Source of the DNA: Streptomyces sp. NBC_00523
GTDB taxonomy: Bacteria > Actinomycetota > Actinomycetes > Streptomycetales > Streptomycetaceae
Length of the DNA stretch: 64,000 nt
Direction: 5' to 3'
Assembly: GCF_036346615.1 (NCBI RefSeq)
Contig: NZ_CP107836.1
Coordinates: forward strand, 372,001-436,000
This document shows positions 26,482-35,957 of the stretch, one piece after another. A model generated the notes under the pieces. That model saw only the letters and a list, made by a program, of their open reading frames with translations, made no database searches and was not told where the DNA came from. A program made the position numbers and the translations under genes. Every line of letters begins with the position of its first letter. Within the stretch, counting starts at the first letter, position 1.

Positions 26482-27402
26482 ATGATGCTGACGACCACGG
26501 CACGCCCTTCACCGGAGACCGGCGCCCCCGGCCGTCTGTCGCCAGGGGTCCGCAGGATCACCCTCGACGCGGCGGGCATCCCCCTGTCCGCGCTGCTGAG
26601 CGAGCCCGCGGACGGGCGTCCGGCGCGGGCGACCGTCGTCGCCCTGCACGGCGGCGGGATGAGCGCCGGGTACTTCGACGGGCAGGCCCATCCGGACGTC
26701 TCCCTGCTGACGCTCGGCGCCCGCCTCGGCTGCGCCGTGCTCGCACTGGACCGGCCCGGATACGGCGCGTCGGCCCCGTATCTGCCCGCCGGCCAGTCGC
26801 TGCCGGAGCAGGCGGAGACGGTCCGTGCGGCGCTCGCCGACGCGCGGGAACGCCAGGTGTCCGCGCCGCTCTTCCTGCTCGCCCACTCCTTCGGCGGCAA
26901 GCTCGCCCTCGCTCTCGCCGCCGACGCCCCGCCCGGTTCCTACGTCGGCCTGGACGTCTCCGGGTGCGGGCACCGGCCGGCCGCCTCCGCCGGGCTGCTC
27001 GGCCGCTCCACGGCCTCCGGGCTGCGGCGGCTCAACTGGGGTCCGCTGCGGCTGTATCCGGCCGGGACGTTCCGCGAGAGCGGGGCGGTCGTCGCCCCGA
27101 TGCCACGGCGGGAGGTCGAGTCGGCGGTGGAGTGGGACACGCTGTCCGCCCGTCTGCTGCCCCGGGTGCGGGTGCCGGTGCGCTTCACCTTCGCCGAGCA
27201 CGAGGCGTGGTGGCGTCACGACGACGCCGATCTGGCGGACCTCGCCGCGCAGTTCTCGGCGGCGCCCCGGGTGCTGGTCGACCGGCTTGCCGCGGCCGGG
27301 CACAACGTCAGCCTGGGTTCCGCCGCGCGGGCGTACCACCTGCGTGCCCTGGCCTTTCTCGACGAGTGCCTCGACACGGGCGACCGGGCCGCCGCACGGT
27401 GA
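26482..27402 (+). CDS. Alpha/beta-fold hydrolase
   Basis: 306 residues. The oxyanion strand is VVALHGGGMSAG; the nucleophile Ser is in LLAHSFGGKLAL (near residue 137); the likely catalytic His is in AGHNVSLGSA near 273. No signal peptide, so cytosolic. It lies between the siderophore importer and a phosphopantetheinyl transferase, overlapping the latter by 4 bases. A role as siderophore esterase or as a thioesterase-like partner is inference. The start is one of two tandem ATGs (26482/26485), RBS weak. Confidence 0.8.
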   Translation: MMLTTTARPSPETGAPGRLSPGVRRITLDAAGIPLSALLSEPADGRPARATVVALHGGGMSAGYFDGQAHPDVSLLTLGARLGCAVLALDRPGYGASAPYLPAGQSLPEQAETVRAALADARERQVSAPLFLLAHSFGGKLALALAADAPPGSYVGLDVSGCGHRPAASAGLLGRSTASGLRRLNWGPLRLYPAGTFRESGAVVAPMPRREVESAVEWDTLSARLLPRVRVPVRFTFAEHEAWWRHDDADLADLAAQFSAAPRVLVDRLAAAGHNVSLGSAARAYHLRALAFLDECLDTGDRAAAR

Positions 27403-28106
27403 CCGCCGCCGCCCCGGCCCGTCCCTCCCGCGTGAGCGTTCCGCCTCGGGTCCGGCTGCGGACGCTGTCGCTGCCCGCCCCGGGTTCGCGGTTCCCCGTC
27501 CCTGGCTGCCTCGACGCGGGAGAGCGGGCCCGTGCCGCCGGTTTCGCCGATCCGCGCGCCCGGCTCCGCTATGTCACCGCGCATGCCGCGCTGCGCGAGG
27601 TCCTCGCGGAGTGCACCGGTACGGACGCGGCACGGCTGCGGTTCGGGCGCGAGCGGCCCGGCGGTGCGGGCAGCGGTCCGGGAGGGCGGCCGGTGCTGCT
27701 CGGTTTCCCGGAGGGGCCGCACTTCTCCCTCTCGCACAGCCACGACCTGATCCTGATCGCCGTCGCCGCCGTGCCCGTGGGCGTCGACGTGCAGCGCGTG
27801 CCCCGGACCGGCACCGTCGACGCGCTGCTGCCCCGGCTGCACCCGGCGGAGCGCGAGGGCCTGTTGCGCGTCCCCCGGGCCGCGCGGGCAGCCGCCTTCG
27901 CCCGGCTGTGGACGCGGAAGGAGGCCTATCTGAAGGGCCTCGGCACGGGCCTCGCGCGCGGTCTGGCCACCGACTGCCTCCTGGACGGGACGCAGCCGCC
28001 CGGCTGGCACGTCCGCGATCTGGCCGCTCCTCCCGGGTACGCGGCGGCGACCGCCGTCGCGTACCCCGTACCGCTACCCGGCGTTCATCGCACCGGCATG
28101 GCGTGA
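27399..28106 (+). CDS. Sfp-type 4'-phosphopantetheinyl transferase
   Basis: 235 residues from a GTG overlapping the hydrolase stop. It transfers phosphopantetheine from CoA to the carrier-protein Ser. Family motifs: FSLSHSHDLILIAVA, PVGVDVQRV (Mg-binding Asp) and LWTRKEAYLKGLGTGLARGL. The Asn/Gln-rich N-domain and the length match the Sfp/Gsp branch rather than AcpS. It may serve the type II PKS carrier protein encoded 11 kb away or siderophore NRPS genes outside the window. The 3' end overlaps the convergent ABC ATPase gene by 33 bases. Confidence 0.92.
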   Translation: MTAAAPARPSRVSVPPRVRLRTLSLPAPGSRFPVPGCLDAGERARAAGFADPRARLRYVTAHAALREVLAECTGTDAARLRFGRERPGGAGSGPGGRPVLLGFPEGPHFSLSHSHDLILIAVAAVPVGVDVQRVPRTGTVDALLPRLHPAEREGLLRVPRAARAAAFARLWTRKEAYLKGLGTGLARGLATDCLLDGTQPPGWHVRDLAAPPGYAAATAVAYPVPLPGVHRTGMA

Positions 28107-29747
28107 ACCGGCCACCGAGGCGAGCAGCTCCCTCGTGTACGGGTGGGAGGGCTTGGCGAACACCTGCGCCACCGGACCCGATTCGACCAGCCGACCGCCC
28201 CGCATGACGCCGACGTGGTGGGCGATGCCCCGGACCACGGCGAGGTCGTGCGAGATGAACAGGCAGCTCAGCCCCGACTCGTCCTGGAGTTCGGTGAGCA
28301 GTTCCAGGATGCGCGCCTGCACCGCGACGTCGAGCGCCGAGACCGGTTCGTCGCACACCACGAGATCGGGTCGCAGCGCCAGTGCGCGGGCGATGGCCAC
28401 CCGCTGCCGCTGCCCGCCCGACAGCTCCTGCGGGCGCCGCCGGAGCGTACCGGCCGGGAGATGCACGCGGTCCAGAAGGGCCGCCGCCTCCCGGGAGCGC
28501 CCGGCCCGGTCGCCCACCCGGTACGCGCGCAGGGGCTCGGTGATGATGTCCCCCACCGTCAGGCGCGGGTCGAGGGAGGCGTAGGGGCTCTGGTAGACGA
28601 TCTGCATGCGACGCCTCAGCCGCCGCAGCGCCTCCCCGCGCAGCGAGTTGATGTCCTCGCCGTCGAAGTGGACCGTGCCGGACGTCGGGTCGGCGAGGCG
28701 GACCAGCAGCCGGGCGGTGGTCGACTTGCCCGAGCCCGACTCCCCGACCAGGGCGAGCGTCTCCCCCCGCCGGATGGTCAGGTCCACCGAGTCGACCGCC
28801 CGGACCGGCGCCCGGCCGCGACGGCCCCGGGTGAACTCCTTCACCAGTCCCCGGGCCACCACCAGGTCCCGCGAGGCCCCGGCCGACCGGACCGGCGGGG
28901 TCCGCTCCCGTACCGAACCGAGACTCGGCGCGGCACGCAGCAGGTGCCGGGTGACCGGGTGCCGGGGATCGCCCAGCACCTCGCCGACCGTCCCCGATTC
29001 GACGATCTCACCCTGGGACATCACCCCCACGCGCTGGGCGCGGTCGGCGGCGACACCCAGATCGTGGGTGATGAGCAGCACCGCCGTGCCCGTACGGGCG
29101 ACGAGTTCGTCCACGTGGTCGAGGAGGGCGCGCTGCACGGTGACGTCGAGCGCGCTGGTCGGCTCGTCGGCGATCAGCAGCTTGGGCCGGGCGGCGAGGG
29201 CGATCGCGATGAGCGCCCGCTGGCGCATTCCGCCGGACAGTTCGTGGGGGTACTGCCGGGCCCGCAGGTGCGGCTGGGGCAGGCCCGCCTCGGCGAGCAG
29301 TTCGACGGCGCGCTCCGCGGCCTCCCGCCGGCCGGGGACCAGCTTGTGGATCAGGAGCACTTCGCCGATCTGCGGGCCGATGCGGCGCACCGGGTTCAGC
29401 GACACCATGGGGTCCTGCGGGACGAAGCCGATGTCCCGGCCGCGGTGGCGGCGCAGCTCCGGTTCACCGGCCGCGGCGAGGTCGGTCGCGCCGAAGAGGA
29501 CGCGGCCCGCCGTGACCGTCGCCCCGGGCGGCAGCAGGCCGACGACGGCGTGGGCCGTCGTGGACTTGCCCGAGCCCGAAGCGCCGACCAGGGCCACGAC
29601 TTCGCCCGGTGCGACGGTGAGGGAGACCCCGCGCACCGCGTCCACCCGGCCCGCCCGGGTGCGGTAGGAGATCCTCAGCCCTTCTATGCCGAGCAGGGGG
29701 CCGGATTCCCCGGGCCGTCCGTCCGGTGCCGTCAGGGGTTTCGTCAT
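28074..29747 (-). CDS. Fused ABC ATP-binding protein (DppD-DppF type)
   Basis: 557 residues from the ATG at 29747, chosen by the 4-base overlap with the upstream permease. Two complete ATPase domains: first Walker A GASGSGKST, signature LSGGMRQRALIAIAL, Walker B LLIADEPTSALD; second Walker A GESGSGKST, signature [15 protein letters not shown], Walker B LVVCDEPVSALD. Each has the dipeptide-family C-terminal HPVTRHLLRA / HPYTRELLASV oligopeptide-ABC tail. It powers the importer formed with the two permeases and lipoprotein upstream. Such one-chain DppDF fusions are common in actinobacteria. Confidence 0.93.
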   Translation of the reverse strand: MTKPLTAPDGRPGESGPLLGIEGLRISYRTRAGRVDAVRGVSLTVAPGEVVALVGASGSGKSTTAHAVVGLLPPGATVTAGRVLFGATDLAAAGEPELRRHRGRDIGFVPQDPMVSLNPVRRIGPQIGEVLLIHKLVPGRREAAERAVELLAEAGLPQPHLRARQYPHELSGGMRQRALIAIALAARPKLLIADEPTSALDVTVQRALLDHVDELVARTGTAVLLITHDLGVAADRAQRVGVMSQGEIVESGTVGEVLGDPRHPVTRHLLRAAPSLGSVRERTPPVRSAGASRDLVVARGLVKEFTRGRRGRAPVRAVDSVDLTIRRGETLALVGESGSGKSTTARLLVRLADPTSGTVHFDGEDINSLRGEALRRLRRRMQIVYQSPYASLDPRLTVGDIITEPLRAYRVGDRAGRSREAAALLDRVHLPAGTLRRRPQELSGGQRQRVAIARALALRPDLVVCDEPVSALDVAVQARILELLTELQDESGLSCLFISHDLAVVRGIAHHVGVMRGGRLVESGPVAQVFAKPSHPYTRELLASVAGSRHAGAMNAG

Positions 29748-30655
29748 GGGGCGCTCTCCTTCGCCTCGCCGTCGAGGGCGCGGGCGATGCGGTTGGCGGC
29801 CAGGACCGTCGCCGCCAGGGCGAGTCCGGGCAGGGTGGTCAGCCACCAGGCGGTGGCCAGGTAGTCACGGCCGCCGGCGACCAGCGACCCCCACTCGGGG
29901 GCCGGCGGGCGCGCCCCGTAACCGAGGAACGACAACGACGACACCTGGAGCACGACGCCGCCGAAGTCCACCGCCGCGTAGACGAGGACGGGCCCGGCCG
30001 CGTTCGGCAGTACGTGCCGCAGCAGCACCGCGTACCACCGGGTGCCGCTCGCCCGGGCGGCCTCCACGTACGTGGAGCGGGCGACCCGCAGGACCTCGGC
30101 CCGCATGATCCGGGCGAACATGGCCACGCTGGTCACCCCGACGGCGACGGCGACCTGCACGGTCCCGAAGCCGAGGGCGGTGACCAGGGCGAGCGAGAGC
30201 AGCAGTCCCGGCACGGCGAGGAGCACGTCGGTGAGCCGCATCAGCACGCTGTCGGCCCAGCCTCCGGCCGCACCGGCCACCAGCCCGGTCAGCGACCCCG
30301 CCACCAGGCCGACGAGGACGGCGAGCGCCGTCGCCCGCAGGGTGAGGGAGCTGCCGTGCACCAGCCGGGTGAACAGGTCACGGCCGAGCTGGTCGGTACC
30401 CAGGAGGTGGTCCCCGCCGGGCGGCCGGAGCCGGTCGGCGGGCACCCCGGCCAGCGGATCGCGGCCGGTGAACAGGGCGGGGTGCAGTGCGGCGAGCAGG
30501 ACCAGGGCGAGGAACACGACGGACAGGACGAGGCCGGGCCGGGCGAGCCAGAACCCGGCGGTCCGGCGCAGCCGCGCGGGCGCCTGGCGCGGCGCGCCGT
30601 CGAAGGACGCGGCGACGGGGGCCCCGCCGTCGGGGGACGTGCCGAGGGCGCTCAT
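29744..30655 (-). CDS. ABC transporter permease (DppC type)
   Basis: 303 residues from ATG 30655. It has a cytosolic N-terminal stretch, then a first membrane segment (GLVLSVVFLALVLLAAL), a DPL...GDHLLGTDQLGRDLFTRLVHGS motif typical of DppC/OppC, and four to five further spans. The EAA loop is EAARASGTRWYAVLLRHVLPNA. It overlaps both neighbours by 4 bases. Partner of the DppB-type permease; the complex imports di/oligopeptides, nickel or a related solute. Confidence 0.93.
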   Translation of the reverse strand: MSALGTSPDGGAPVAASFDGAPRQAPARLRRTAGFWLARPGLVLSVVFLALVLLAALHPALFTGRDPLAGVPADRLRPPGGDHLLGTDQLGRDLFTRLVHGSSLTLRATALAVLVGLVAGSLTGLVAGAAGGWADSVLMRLTDVLLAVPGLLLSLALVTALGFGTVQVAVAVGVTSVAMFARIMRAEVLRVARSTYVEAARASGTRWYAVLLRHVLPNAAGPVLVYAAVDFGGVVLQVSSLSFLGYGARPPAPEWGSLVAGGRDYLATAWWLTTLPGLALAATVLAANRIARALDGEAKESAP

Positions 30656-31608
30656 GTGGCCACCGCCTTCGGGCCCGTCGCCGTGAGGCGCGGGTCGAGC
30701 ACCGGGTGCAGGAGGTCCACGGCCAGGTTCGCCAGGACGAACGCGCAGGCCCCGGCCACCACCAGCCCCTGGACTACGGGAATGTCCTGCGCGGACACGG
30801 CGGTCGCCGTCAGGCGGCCGATCCCGTTGCGGGAGAAGACGGTCTCGACGACCACGGAGCCCGCCAGCACATGGCCGACCAGCACCCCCACGACGGTCAG
30901 CGGTGCGAGTGCCGCGTTGCGGGCCGCGTGGGAGAAGTGGACCCGGAGCCGGCTCGCCCCCTTGGCGACGGCCGTGCCGATGTAAGGCTCGGCGAGTGCG
31001 GTGCGCAGGCTCTTCGCGAAGACCTGGGCGATCAGCGCGGCCGCGGGCAGCGCCAGCGTCACCGCCGGGAGCAGCAGCGAGGCGGCGCTTCCGTCCCCGA
31101 AGGCCGGTAACAGCCCCCAGCGGAAGGAGAAGAGCTGGATGAGCACCAGGCCGGTCCAGAAGGTGGGGGCGGCCACCCCCGCCGACGGGAGCGACAGCAG
31201 GAGCTGCGCCGCCCACCGTCGGCGGGTGTATGTGCCGGCCAGGGCGACCCCGGCCCCCAGGGGCAGGGCCAGGGCCAGCGTGGCCGCCGTGAGTTCCAGC
31301 GTCGCGGGAGCCGCGTCCGCGATCATCCGCCCGACCGGTTCGCCGGTGTGTACGGAGGTGCCGAAGTCCCCGTGCAGGGCGTGCCCGAGCCGTGTCGCGT
31401 ACTGCTCCGCCACCGGCCGGTCGAGACCGTACCGGGTGCGCAGCGACGCGAGTTGTTCCGGGGTCACGGAGGTGCTGTCCCCGCCCCCGGCGGCCATGAC
31501 GGTCACGGGGTCGCCGGGCAGCAGGTACAGCACACCGAAGGACAGGGTGTAGGCGGCCCAGAGGACGAAGACGGCCTGGGCGAGCCGGCGTACGACGTAC
31601 GTGGTCAT
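30652..31608 (-). CDS. ABC transporter permease (DppB type)
   Basis: 318 residues from ATG 31608. N-terminal DppB signature TTYVVRRLAQAVFVLWAAYTLSFGVLYLLPGDP, then a periplasmic loop with RYGLDRPVAEQYATRLGHALHGDFGTS, and a C-terminal core of five spans. The EAA loop is GTAVAKGASRLRVHFSHAARNAALAPLT. The start is 2 bases after the binding-protein stop. Forms the channel with the DppC-type permease. Confidence 0.93.
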   Translation of the reverse strand: MTTYVVRRLAQAVFVLWAAYTLSFGVLYLLPGDPVTVMAAGGGDSTSVTPEQLASLRTRYGLDRPVAEQYATRLGHALHGDFGTSVHTGEPVGRMIADAAPATLELTAATLALALPLGAGVALAGTYTRRRWAAQLLLSLPSAGVAAPTFWTGLVLIQLFSFRWGLLPAFGDGSAASLLLPAVTLALPAAALIAQVFAKSLRTALAEPYIGTAVAKGASRLRVHFSHAARNAALAPLTVVGVLVGHVLAGSVVVETVFSRNGIGRLTATAVSAQDIPVVQGLVVAGACAFVLANLAVDLLHPVLDPRLTATGPKAVAT

Positions 31609-31610
31609 GG

Positions 31611-33242
31611 TCAGGACAGCCACGCGTCGTGGAACTGCGGGTAGGACGTGGAGTCGAGGGTCAGGCCGTGCACCTTCTCGCCGATTCCGTAGACGCTCGC
31701 CATCTCGAACACGGGGATCTGGTAGCCCTGTTCCAGCACCCGGCGCTGTGCGGTCGCGACCAGGGCTGCCCGCTTCTCCGGGTCGATCTCGGCGGCCTGC
31801 GCGTCCAGCGAGCGTTCCAGCCGGGGGTCGTCGATGCGGCCGAGGTTGAGCAGTTTGCCGGAGAACGCGGTGCGCAGGATGTCCGGGTCGTTGCGGGTGC
31901 CGTTGCCCCAGGCGAGGTCGTAGTCGCCCGCGCCGCGCGCCTGCTGGTAGTCCGGCAGCGAGAGCAGCGTGAGGGTGAGGCCGATCCCGGTCTTGCGCAG
32001 CTGCTGCTGGATCAGTTCCAGGACGGTCTGGTTGGGTCCGAAGTTCGCGCCCAGGATCACCTTCAGGTTCAGCTTCTTGCCGTTCTTCACCCGGATGCCG
32101 TCCGGGCCGGGTACCCAGCCGGCCGCGTCCAGCGTCCTCCTCGTCCTCCCGGGGTCGTGGGCGAGCAGCGCGCTGTTGTCGGCGTACGCGCCCGTGCTGC
32201 TGGACAGCGCGCTGGTCGCGGGGAGGTAGCTGGGGCTGAGCACGGTCTGCACGACCTCGTCCCGGTCCACGGCCGTCTGGAGGGCGTGCCGCACGGCCGG
32301 GTCCTTCGTCAGCGGTCGTGCGGTGTTGACGCTGAGGGCGACGGGGACACCGGGGTTGGGCCGGTCGAGGACGCTCAGCCCTTGCCCGGTGAGGGTCTCC
32401 TGGTCCTGCGGCGCGACGCCCGCGATCGCGTCGACCTGTCCGGAGTTCAGGCTCCCGCTGCGTACACCGGCCTCGGGGACGACTCTCAGGGTGAGCTTGT
32501 CCAGATAGGCGGCTCCGGAGTGCTTCCAGAGCGGGGAGCCCCATGTGTAGCCCTTGCGCCTGGTCAGTTCGACCGAGGTGTTCGGGGTGTAGCCGTCGAG
32601 GGTGAACGGCCCGGAGCCGATCAGTTTCGCGGTGCAGCGCTTGTCCGCGGGGAGTTTCAGGCTCGCGGGGGCGAGGAGCCCGAGTGTCGCTGTGGAAGTC
32701 GCCTGGAGGAACTGCTCGTTGGGCTTTTTGAAGGTGACCTTGGCCGTGTACCGGTCGACGACCTCGGTGCTGCGGTAGCCCTGGAGGTAGCCGGCGCCCA
32801 GCATCGACTTGGCGCCCAGGGCGGCGACGGCGTCCAGGTTGGCTTTGACCGCCTTGGCGTCGACCGGGGTGCCGTCGGCGAAGGTGGCGTCCGTGCGCAG
32901 GCTGAAGGTGAACTGCGTGGCGTCGGACGAGACCTGCCACGAGCGTGCGATCCACGGCACGATCTGGCCGGTCGTCGGGTTCTGGTCGGTGAGCGAGTCC
33001 ACGAAGGCGCGGGCCCCGTACAGGGCGTCGGTGGTCGCGGCCTGGTGCGGGTCGACGCAGCCGGGGTCGGCCGCCATCGCGAACCTGAGGTGGCCGCCGG
33101 ACCGTGGCGTGGACGCCGCCTTGCCGGAGGACCCGGATGCTCCGGAGCAGGCCGTCGCGGCGAGTGAGAGGACGAGCGCGGCGGCGAGGGCGGTGGCCGG
33201 GGAGCTCGCGAAACGGCGCGCGGGCATGGGACGTCTGGACAT
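31611..33242 (-). CDS. ABC transporter solute-binding lipoprotein (SBP family 5)
   Basis: 543 residues from the ATG at 33242. The signal is lipoprotein-type with the lipobox Cys in LAATACSGASG near residue 33. The body is an SBP_bac_5 protein: AADPGCVDPHQAATTDALYGARAFVDSL, ATQFTFSLRTDATFADGTPVDAKAVKANLD and YTWGSPLWKHSGAAYLDKLTLRVVPE are family landmarks. It binds peptides, nickel or similar ligands outside the membrane. First gene of the ABC operon; its promoter lies in the 182-base gap to the regulator gene, which runs the same way. Confidence 0.92.
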   Translation of the reverse strand: MSRRPMPARRFASSPATALAAALVLSLAATACSGASGSSGKAASTPRSGGHLRFAMAADPGCVDPHQAATTDALYGARAFVDSLTDQNPTTGQIVPWIARSWQVSSDATQFTFSLRTDATFADGTPVDAKAVKANLDAVAALGAKSMLGAGYLQGYRSTEVVDRYTAKVTFKKPNEQFLQATSTATLGLLAPASLKLPADKRCTAKLIGSGPFTLDGYTPNTSVELTRRKGYTWGSPLWKHSGAAYLDKLTLRVVPEAGVRSGSLNSGQVDAIAGVAPQDQETLTGQGLSVLDRPNPGVPVALSVNTARPLTKDPAVRHALQTAVDRDEVVQTVLSPSYLPATSALSSSTGAYADNSALLAHDPGRTRRTLDAAGWVPGPDGIRVKNGKKLNLKVILGANFGPNQTVLELIQQQLRKTGIGLTLTLLSLPDYQQARGAGDYDLAWGNGTRNDPDILRTAFSGKLLNLGRIDDPRLERSLDAQAAEIDPEKRAALVATAQRRVLEQGYQIPVFEMASVYGIGEKVHGLTLDSTSYPQFHDAWLS

Positions 33243-33424
33243 GAAGGTACGACTCCGGGTGAGCGAGAGCGGAAATGAGGAGACCGGGGTGGGGCGCGGG
33301 CGTCGCGGGCCCATGGCACACGCGTGCCCGCGTGAGGTGCGGGAGGTGGGGTCAGTACCCCGGACAGAGGAAGCCTGCGAGGCGTTGCAGATCGATGTGC
33401 CGACGGGTCGTCAGCGGTATCCAC

Positions 33425-34108
33425 TCAGACACGGCCCATCCTGAAGCCGACCCCGCGTACGGTGATGATCCAGTCGGGTGAGCCGAGCTTGGCACGGACC
33501 GCGCTCACGTGGGTGTCGATCGTCCGGCTGGCCCGGCCGCCGGGGACATGGTGTCCCGGAAACCCCCACACCGCGGCCATCAGCGAGGCCCTGGAGTGCA
33601 CGGTGTGCGGCTCCGACGCGAGCCGGTGGAGCAGGTCGAACTCCTTGAGGGTGAGGCCGATCAGCCGTCCGTTGAGCCGCACCTCCCGCGTCTCCGGATC
33701 GATGCACAGCGAACCGTGCGCGATCGCCTCCGCCCGCGTGGTGCGTGCCGCCACCGGGCGGGACCGCCGGAGTACGGCGTCGATGCGGGCGAGAAGTTCG
33801 CGGAACCCGTACGGCTTCGCCATGCAGTCGTCGCAGCCCGCCTGCAGGCACAGGATCCGGTCGAGTTTCATCCCGGCGTCCGTGAAAGCGATGACAGGAA
33901 TATCGCTGGTCGCCCGGACGGCCCGGCAGACCTCCAGGCCGTCGATGTCGGGAAGAAGGAGATCGATGAGAAAGAGGTCGAACTTCTCGTGCTTTTCCAG
34001 AGCTTCGGTGCCCGTCGTGCAGATCTCCACGTCGTACCCGTGACGCTTCAGCTGGGCACTCAACGTGTTTCCGTTCGACCTGTCGGAATCAACGACCAGG
34101 ACGCGCAT
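33425..34108 (-). CDS. Orphan OmpR-type response regulator, atypical receiver (JadR1/LndI-like)
   Basis: 227 residues from ATG 34108 (GGGGGAA upstream). Receiver domain 1-115: Asp7 is followed by Ser8 where the Mg-binding pair is normally two acidic residues; the phosphoacceptor Asp49, Thr76 and Lys98 are kept. The C-terminal OmpR winged helix (about 130-225) includes EFDLLHRLASEPHTVHSRASLMAAVW and TIDTHVSAVRAKLG. No histidine kinase is adjacent. This size and layout match the atypical regulators of angucycline clusters (JadR1, LndI, LanI), which can respond to small ligands. It faces away from the PKS operon across a 359-base gap. Confidence 0.88.
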   Translation of the reverse strand: MRVLVVDSDRSNGNTLSAQLKRHGYDVEICTTGTEALEKHEKFDLFLIDLLLPDIDGLEVCRAVRATSDIPVIAFTDAGMKLDRILCLQAGCDDCMAKPYGFRELLARIDAVLRRSRPVAARTTRAEAIAHGSLCIDPETREVRLNGRLIGLTLKEFDLLHRLASEPHTVHSRASLMAAVWGFPGHHVPGGRASRTIDTHVSAVRAKLGSPDWIITVRGVGFRMGRV

Positions 34109-34343
34109 CAATTCCCCCGTTCCATGGTGCGGGCGCAGCACCGAAGTTGCGGGCCTCAGGCTAGACACCCGGCCGCGCACCTGACTGTGAGCGGGGTCAC
34201 AGGAGGCGGTCCGAGAGGGTGTCCTGCGCCTTCCTGAACAGGGATTTGTACTTCCCCTGACATTTCCTTGGCGCCGGCCGCGCAGTCGACCCGGCGCGGG
34301 GCTTTTACCCGCCGCGTGAATGTCAGACATCCGCCCCGGCGAC

Positions 34344-34384
34344 TTGACGTTCGCTTGACATCTCCTTGCGCAGGACCTTGACGT
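34344..34384 (+). promoter_or_regulatory. TTGAC heptamer direct-repeat array, candidate activator site of the PKS operon
   Basis: Heptamers TTGACGT (34344), TTGACAT (34355), TTGCGCA (34366) and TTGACGT (34378) start 11, 11 and 12 bases apart; TTGAAAA follows at 34392. This phased direct-repeat form is what SARP and OmpR-type regulators bind in polyketide promoters. The array ends 83 bases upstream of the first oxygenase start. The rest of the 359-base gap (34109-34467) holds no gene that I can support. Confidence 0.6.
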
Positions 34385-34467
34385 TTCCGCCTTGAAAACA
34401 AAAAGTGCGGCGGCCGAGGATGTTTCACGTCAGCAGGAATCGAACGGACCTTCAGTCGGGAGACTCC

Positions 34468-35931
34468 ATGGATGCTTCGGTCATCATTGTCGGAGCGGGG
34501 CCGGCAGGACTCGTACTCGCCGGTGAATTACGTCTGGCCGGAATCGATGTGATCGTGGTCGAACGCCTTTCCCGGCGTACCGGGGAATCGCGGGGACTGG
34601 GTTTCACCATCCGGACGACGGAAAGTCTCGACCAGCGCGGACTGTTGTCCCGGTTCGGCGAACTGGACACCAGCACCCGGGGCCACTTCGGCGGCATCCC
34701 GCTGGACCTGGCGGTCCTCGGCGGCGCGCATCCCGCCGCCCGCGGCATCCCGCAGTCCGTCACCGAGACGGTCCTGGAGGGCTGGGCGCGGGAACTGGGC
34801 GCCGACATCAGGCGCGGCCACGCGTTCCTGTCGCTCCAGGACACGGGCGAAGCGGTCTCCGTTCGCGTCAGGGCGGGCGACCGGGAATCCACGCTCACCG
34901 CGCACTATCTCGTCGCGGCGGACGGCGGGCGCAGCGCGGTCCGCAAGGCGGCCGGTTTCGACTTCCCCGGCACCGAGGCCACCACGGAGCTGCTGCTCGC
35001 CGACATCAGGGGCGTGGACGTGGATGCCCGGGCGACCGGGCAGAGCCTCGCCGGCGGGATGGTCATGTCCGCCCCGCTCGGCGACGGCCTGCACCGCGTC
35101 ATCGTCGGCGAACGCGGCGCCCTGCCGGGGCGGCGCACCGGGCCGCCCTCCTTCCACGAGGTCGCCGATGTGTGGAAGCGGCTCACGGGCGGCGACATCT
35201 CGGGGGCCGAAGCGGTGTGGGTGTCCGCGTTCACCGACGCCACCCGTCAGGCGTCCGAGTACCGGCGGGGCCGGGTGCTGCTGACCGGGGACGCGGCCCA
35301 CATCCACCTGCCGGCCGGCGGACAGGGCATGAACACCTCCATCCAGGACTCGTTCAACCTCGGCTGGAAGCTCGCCGCCGTCCTGCGCGGGACCGCTCCC
35401 GCCACCCTGCTCGACACCTACCACTCGGAACGCCACCGGGTGGGGCGGCAGCTGCTGGCCAACACCCGCGCGCAGAGCCTCCTCATCCTCGGCGGCGACG
35501 ACGTGCAACCGCTGCGGGACGTCCTGTCCGAACTCCTCCCGTACGACGAGGTGGCCCGCCACCTCGCCGCCAAGGTCAGCGGGACCGACATCCGGTACGA
35601 CGTCGGCACGGGCTCCCACCCGTTGCTCGGCGCCCGCATGCCCCGGCTGAACCTGACCACCCGGGCCGGGCGCACCAGCTCCACCGCCCTGCTCCGCTCC
35701 GGCCGCGGGGTGTTGCTCGACCTCACGGACAACCCCTGGCCGCGCCGCAGGGCCGCCCGCTGGCGGGACCGGATCGACGTGGTCACCGGCACCCCGCACG
35801 GCTCCCTGCCCGCCGGGCTCGCCGGCACCACCGCGGTCCTGCTCCGCCCGGACGGCTACGTCGCCTGGGCCGCCCCCGGCAGCCACCACGACCTGCCCAC
35901 CGCGCTGGACCGCTGGTTCGGACCGGCCTGA
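34468..35931 (+). CDS. FAD-dependent aromatic polyketide oxygenase (UrdE/PgaE type)
   Basis: 487 residues from ATG 34468 (GGGAG upstream). N-terminal FAD motif [28 protein letters not shown]; the middle DG motif is [20 protein letters not shown]; the second FAD motif is [39 protein letters not shown]. The C-terminal ~100 residues form the thioredoxin-like domain of full-length phenol-hydroxylase-type enzymes. In angucycline pathways the first gene of the core (urdE/pgaE/jadH) encodes the oxygenase that hydroxylates ring positions C-12/12b. First gene of a ~12-kb plus-strand operon. Confidence 0.9.
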   Translation: MDASVIIVGAGPAGLVLAGELRLAGIDVIVVERLSRRTGESRGLGFTIRTTESLDQRGLLSRFGELDTSTRGHFGGIPLDLAVLGGAHPAARGIPQSVTETVLEGWARELGADIRRGHAFLSLQDTGEAVSVRVRAGDRESTLTAHYLVAADGGRSAVRKAAGFDFPGTEATTELLLADIRGVDVDARATGQSLAGGMVMSAPLGDGLHRVIVGERGALPGRRTGPPSFHEVADVWKRLTGGDISGAEAVWVSAFTDATRQASEYRRGRVLLTGDAAHIHLPAGGQGMNTSIQDSFNLGWKLAAVLRGTAPATLLDTYHSERHRVGRQLLANTRAQSLLILGGDDVQPLRDVLSELLPYDEVARHLAAKVSGTDIRYDVGTGSHPLLGARMPRLNLTTRAGRTSSTALLRSGRGVLLDLTDNPWPRRRAARWRDRIDVVTGTPHGSLPAGLAGTTAVLLRPDGYVAWAAPGSHHDLPTALDRWFGPA

Positions 35932-35957
35932 CCCCGACCGCTCTCAGAGAGGCCACC

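Noticed and set aside
26406..28106. Single 566-residue hydrolase-PPTase fusion
   Set aside because: The frame before 27399 is out of frame with the hydrolase gene; two separate genes with a GTGA overlap fit the motifs.
30652..33321. 889-residue reverse-strand frame ending in a DppB-type permease
   Set aside because: The upstream ~570 residues are a shadow of the solute-binding lipoprotein gene, read in another frame. The permease starts at 31608.
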